Below are positions 59,451 to 64,000 of a stretch of 64,000 bases of DNA, piece after piece. The first letter of the stretch is position 1. Each line of letters begins with the position of its first letter. A program made the translations under genes and the position numbers. This DNA is from Aspergillus flavus (taxonomy: Eukaryota > Ascomycota > Eurotiomycetes > Eurotiales > Aspergillaceae). The stretch covers positions 248,001 through 312,000 of the forward strand of contig NC_092405.1 of the NCBI RefSeq assembly GCF_009017415.1, in the 5' to 3' direction. The notes beneath the pieces are model-generated. The model was not told the origin of the DNA. It worked only from the letters and a program-made list of their open reading frames with translations, and did no database searches.

Positions 59451-61515
59451 TCAAAACGTGGGGGCAAAGGAGGTCCAATCAAAGAATGCAAGAGGATCAA
59501 GATCCCAGGGCATCAGGGCATCTCCAAAGTCGATCTCCGAACCAGTATCTGGCAGTACTGCTTGGTCCATGGAATACAGACCAGGTAGTTCTTCTCCTGA
59601 CTTCGCGCCTAAACGAGATCGTTGGATCGTCAATGCCTTCTGTCGAAGTCGACACAAAACGGCCCAATGAGGATCACACTCCCGCCAGCCTGCATCGCGC
59701 TCTGTTAACTCGAAGCATTTCTGGACAGCGTTCCAGGCTCGCGTAACACCAGGGGTTTCGGGACAGACGCATAGATGCCACAGGGCATACGTGAGCAGAT
59801 GGTACGGAGTGTAGCTTGAGGACAACCAACTGTAGCTCTTGAGCACTTCATCCGTGAGCATCTCGGATCCGCATTCGAGTCCCTCGCATGCATAGGAGAG
59901 GGTTTCCTCGTTAATGTGCTTTGCAGATTGCTTAGCACTTAGGCCATTGAGTGACTGAATGTGCACCAAAGCCTTGGCTTTACAGAGGAGTAGGCGGCCC
60001 AACAGAAACGTAGCTTTCTGGACTGGAACGTTCTGGTCGCAATATTTCAGATATGTTCTACTCAAACGAGTGTCAAAGTCGGCCACGAGCTTCCGGGATT
60101 CATCATGCACATCTTTACCAGGTTGCGATTGCAACGAAACCCGGTGGATGCGCGCAAATACCTTACTCGCCTCTGCGGTAATCAAGAACATGGTCATCTC
60201 CGTCCACGTTTCTTTTGCAGCTGGCGGAGTCTTCAACTGGGGACTAAGGTCGCTGTCGTCGACGTTCAATGGCAGCTTGGTGTTGGAGATAGTCTCAAAG
60301 CCCCCGACGAGTCCATGATCTTCGGCCACTCGCTTATCGGCGGTGATAATATGCCACCACAGACGACGTCGCAGCTCACATTCGAGAATCGGCAGATTGA
60401 AATTGCTTCCATCGCGATGAAGCCCGATTGACTGAGCCGCGTATATTGTCAGACCGTTCAAAACCCAGTTCGAGCGACCGCTGCTATGGAATCGGCGACA
60501 TCGCTAGAACAATTAGCTCCAACACATCTCTAGAAGGGGAAGAGCCTTACGACATAGATAGCCATAGCCTGTAGAGAGGTTATGGTCGGTGAGTCCAGAA
60601 ACGAAGAATTGTACAGCGAAACTTCCAATCCCCGTTGATATTTCTGCACAGCGGCATGTTTCTGGCCACCCAAAAAATCGCCCTCATTGATAGATAGTAA
60701 GCTCGTGGTTGCAGCGAAGTAGATTGCAAATAGAAGCGCGCTTAGATCCGCTGGTACATCACCTGGGGAGTTAATGGCATTGTATACCTTGGGTAGTAGT
60801 GTTGGAATATGTACAACCCTCATGAGCGGATTTACATTGTTCAAATAGACCTGCCATAACTGCGTTGCCTCCCAGCGAGAAGGATATAACTCTGCGACAT
60901 CTGATACCGTGTGCTGCGGGTTTAACAATAACCCCTCTGCGCGCAGAGGAGAGAATGCAGTAGAACTCCCATTGGCGCTATATGGAGACTCTATCGCCGT
61001 TTGAAGCTCTTTCTCCTACCAAGTCATTAACAATAAGAACATATCAACAGAACACATGGCCCAACTTTTTCCAAAACATGCGACAAAAAAGACTCATTGA
61101 TATACCTCGTCGAAGGACCAGAAGTCACCAAGAAGCCCTCTCTCGACCCGTGATGTTCCCTAGACTGTTGACCCACAGCAGTCCGATCAGTAGAAACCGG
61201 CCCTAACCCTTTAGACAGTGCTGAACTTGTAACCGTAACATCCTCATCCCCACCCACTTTCGCCGCAACGGTCCGTTCCAAGCGCGCCAATCGAGCCGCC
61301 ACCTCATTCAGACTTACATTCGGAGCTCGGCGCTTAGTCTTCTCAGACCCTGGGTAGCGACAGGTCACATTTGACCGGGTGCATGTCGTGCATGGATGAG
61401 ACTTGTCGCAGCGCACCTTTCGCTGATGGCAGCGGATACAGGATCGTGAGACGTTGTAGCGTCGGAGGACCCTTGTTTCTTCGTAGGTGTTATCTGAGAC
61501 ATTTCCGCTTTCCAT
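59451..61515 (-). CDS. Zn2Cys6 transcription factor with fungal_trans domain
   Basis: Exons, minus order: 61515-61066, 61015-60551, 60503-59451 (introns 50 and 47 bases), encoding 655 residues. The N-terminal zinc cluster has the spacing CX2CX6CX5CX2CX6C at about residues 26-52 (SCIRCHQRKVRC.., HPCTTC, NVTC), followed by a basic stretch and a short coiled coil (AARLARLERTVA). The fungal_trans region contains NPLMRVVHIPTLLPKVY, FAIYFAATTSL and AQSIGLHRDGSNFNLPILECELRRRLWW. The first donor is weak (GTTGGG), but the join gives LEKEKELQTAIESP, as in relatives. The gene faces the C2H2 factor tail-to-tail. Three CGG triplets at five-base spacing lie about 95-111 bases upstream and suggest possible autoregulation. 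Confidence 0.9.
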
Positions 61516-61609
61516 GCCTTTGTGTAATTTATGCTATTTTTATTATGAAAACGTAATGTACGATGTTAGAAGTAAATGAAGGTGGTAGGATGACAAGTGG
61601 GAGTTATAT

Positions 61610-61628
61610 CGGAGGTTCGGTCGTTCGG
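61610..61628. promoter_or_regulatory. Triple CGG-N5-CGG-N5-CGG direct repeat
   Basis: CGG triplets at 61610, 61618 and 61626 in the same orientation, with five-base spacers, in the short divergent region between the Zn2Cys6 factor and the kinase gene. Further CGGs are at 61640 and 61651. The spacing is regular enough to be a candidate zinc-cluster site. Confidence 0.45.
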
Positions 61629-61800
61629 TCGTTCGTGCTCGGCAGCTGAACGGCCGATCCCGAATGCTGCGACACCAATTGCTGAAGAACTTAGATTGAA
61701 GCATAGCACCAAGACAACAGCAAGTACAGCCGATTTAATCCCTCTGGGTGATACCCGGAGATAATCATTCCTATAATTGACTTCAGGAACGCATTATACA

Positions 61801-63305
61801 ATGTCGATCCTTCGCTCGGGCCTTAGAATATCTCACCCACCCCTTGGAAAATCAACGAGGATCCGTTTTATCCCTAGAAGAACAGTGGCATCCATCGCTT
61901 CAAAGCCCCTACGCCAGTTCCCCAAGTCAGACTTTGTAAAACTAGACTCCAGAACGAAAATAGAGGAAGAGGAGGTACCCTTTTATAACCCCCGCAAAAC
62001 TTCTATCCTGTATACATTGGTGAAGTGATAGCATCAAGATACCAGGTGGTTTCAAAGCTTGGATATGGTACATCTTCGACCGTCTGGTTGTGCTGTGATC
62101 TTCAGTAAGTATTCCGATGATACTATAACATGTTGCGGATTGTAATTGGCTTTACGGAGTAGAAGCAATGGTTTCGTGACACTCAAAGTTTGCACTCGGG
62201 GACAACGCCCTGAACATGAAATATCTGTTTCGAAGCATCTGGAGAACTCTAATAACCACCCCGGGAAAAGTCTCACCCGTTTAGTTCTGGACTCCTTCGA
62301 GATTACCGGTCCTTATGGAAAGCATGTTTGCTTGACTTATCAGCCACTTGGAATGAGCTTCACGGAATTCCGAAACTCGCTCCCTGACAATAAATTCTCA
62401 AAGGATCTCACACAGACAAGTATCCAACTTGTGTTAATAGCACTAGCGTTTTTGCATGATAACCATGTTGTTCATACCGGTGAGTTCATCCTTATATATC
62501 AACAAGTCCACAGTGAGAGACGCTCACAGAAAAGCTTAGATATTTCATCGAACAATATACTACAAGGGAATATGGATAGCGAAGTTCTCTGTCAAATTGA
62601 AGAAGATGAATTAAAGCGACCAACTCCCAGGAAGGTTCTGAATGACCGTTACATATATCACTCTCGACCTATGCCTGTATGTGCTAGTTTGCCTGTTGTT
62701 TCTGATCTTGGGGAGGCTCGGATTGGAAAACAAAAACATAGAGGCGATATTATGCCAGGGATATATCGGGCGCCAGAAGTAATTCTAGATATGGACTGGG
62801 ATTGTAAGGTTGATATCTGGTCAACTGGAGCTATGGTAAGTTGTCTATTAGGTTTTCTCGGTAGATTCGGCATAAGACTGACAGATTACTTAGGTTTGGG
62901 ACCTCGTGCAAGATAGCCACCTTTTTTTCGCGAAGAGGAACGGCCTTCTCGATGATGAGCAGCATCTAGCGGAGATGGTGTCACTTATGGGACCTCCGCC
63001 TCCGGAATTCCTGAGGAGAAGCCAGAAATGTCGCCAATTCTGGGATGAGCAAGGTATGTCTTCTTGTTTTAGCATTCTCCTACTTATATAACGTTGACTC
63101 CTGCGTCATAGGTAATTGGAAAGGCTCTATGCCCGTACCAGAACAGTCACTGGAAATAAGGGAGCGGCAGTTTTCAGGAGGAGATAAAGAGCTCTTTCTG
63201 AATTTCCTGCGGAGAATATTTCGTTGGTTACCTGAGGAGCGACCAACTGCGGAGGAGCTGGCGTATGATGACTTCTTAATGCAGCCCATCATATCGGATG
63301 CTTAG
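61801..63305 (+). pseudogene. SRPK-like protein kinase with frameshift in exon 1
   Basis: Exons 61801-62104, 62163-62479, 62540-62835, 62894-63053 and 63112-63305. The N-lobe has [21 protein letters not shown] (Gly loop) and TLKV (ATP lysine). The catalytic loop is VVHTDISSNNIL, the metal-binding motif is SDLGEAR, and then come GIYRAPEVIL and DIWSTGAM. This is the fungal SR-protein-kinase-like type. The N-terminus begins MSILRSGLRI, possibly mitochondrial-like but more likely variable. Within exon 1 the frame reading VPFYNPRK must change to reach [15 protein letters not shown]. One base is missing (or two extra) near 61990-62002, beside C5 and A4 runs. Exon 1 has 304 bases, one short of the expected phase. 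Either a true pseudogene or a homopolymer sequence error; everything else is intact. Confidence 0.75.
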
Positions 63306-64000
63306 AAGGTGATGGGCTCTTCTTAAAGGTATGAATGCTATGAACTACTCCATTCCATTAAATACTCACATGCTCGTTCATTCCTTTTCTCCGTGTCCAT
63401 AATCCTCTTATACAGAGATGCGTAATAATTAGCTGTCATTGAATTTGTCTTCGTTTTTTGTCCTTGCATGCCGTCCAATTATCTGAGGTTTTCCGTATAT
63501 GTTTGTCGGGGGTGCGGGAGACACAGATCACGAGATCCGGTATTGTGAGCATGTCTATATATTCATCAGATAACATTTGTCCTATTCCCTGAAGAATATA
63601 CCGAATCTATTGGATAGTGCGGTCTTCCAGGAGAGGTAAATGAAATATCGCTCCACTATCCCGTGTTCTCCTATTGTTTCATGCCACTCACCGATTTAGA
63701 CCAACAATTTCCGAGCGATGTAAGTGCAGAGATAAGGGGTCAGTGAGCTTTCCATTTGGCCAATGCCATGCTGACTTTGAGTGAAGGTATGGGCTATCGT
63801 CAGTATGGTATCGAGTATAAGTGGAGGGAAGAGGAGTGTTATATGATTCGACTGACGTTCTAGAATCCAGCGGTGAGTTCGGCGAGGACTACGAGGACGA
63901 AGATACTGGTTTGCTTCCTACTACTGAGCGGGGAATGTTTTACGTTAGGGTGTATATTTGTAATAATGTGTAATGTCTAAAGACCGGGTTATGAAATTAT
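63306..64000. other. Intergenic to window end, 0.7 kb
   Basis: No gene recognised. It may hold the edge of a gene beyond the window, but no exon could be supported. Confidence 0.5.

Noticed and set aside
1..64000. CRISPR arrays, bacterial operons, riboswitches and rRNA genes
   Set aside because: None seen; the sequence is eukaryotic with spliceosomal introns.

Overview
This window is fungal nuclear DNA, most likely from a filamentous ascomycete of the Aspergillus/Penicillium type. The genes are split by many short introns (47-86 bases) with GT(A/G)xGT donors. The gene content is also typical of such a fungus: chitin synthases, a Zn2Cys6 and a C2H2 regulator, an AA9 oxygenase, an NLP protein, a LIP-type lipase, MFS and AAAP transporters, and a DUF7703-like membrane protein. 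The species call is inference. Exon joins were worked out by hand from splice signals plus reading-frame and family continuity, and every model given below closes in phase.

Layout. 1-1842 (-): 5' part of a class I/II chitin synthase running off the left edge. 5154-5876 (-): APH-like kinase without a clear start. 7039-8917 (+): SLC43/Fmp42-like transporter. 10009 (+): decayed small secreted-protein gene. 10524-11030 (-): MAPEG protein. 11276-12088 (-): seven-helix membrane protein. 12817-19027 (-): a 2000-residue STAND NTPase with a long helical-repeat tail. 20979-31076: a secretome block (SurE-type phosphatase, NLP protein, AA9 LPMO, an effector-like protein, a Cys-rich small protein), interrupted by tRNA-Arg(ACG). 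32150-32776 (-): small membrane protein. 34308-35705 (+): monocarboxylate-type MFS gene with a premature stop. 37702-39805 (+): sugar transporter. 40812-42714 (+): amino-acid permease with ten exons, one of only 14 bases.

43355-48002 holds a divergent pair: a chitin-synthase-like GT2 polysaccharide synthase (-) and a bacterial WbpA/TviB-type nucleotide-sugar 6-dehydrogenase (+). A sialidase-fold protein follows at 49670-50809. Together they look like a small locus for making, and perhaps trimming, a uronic-acid-containing amino-sugar polymer. This is my first candidate for an unusual system; the STAND receptor is the second.

51054-51683 (-): carboxymuconolactone-decarboxylase/AhpD-like protein. 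55110-56529 (+): secreted lipase. 56944-59313 (+): C2H2/fungal_trans regulator. 59451-61515 (-): Zn2Cys6 regulator, with three evenly spaced CGG triplets upstream. 61801-63305 (+): SRPK-like kinase broken by a one-base frame error.

The intergenic stretches are long (up to about 3.3 kb) and mostly featureless to the eye. Four genes carry lesions or start problems (10009, 34308, 61801, and the start of 5154-5876), as expected for a variable accessory region.
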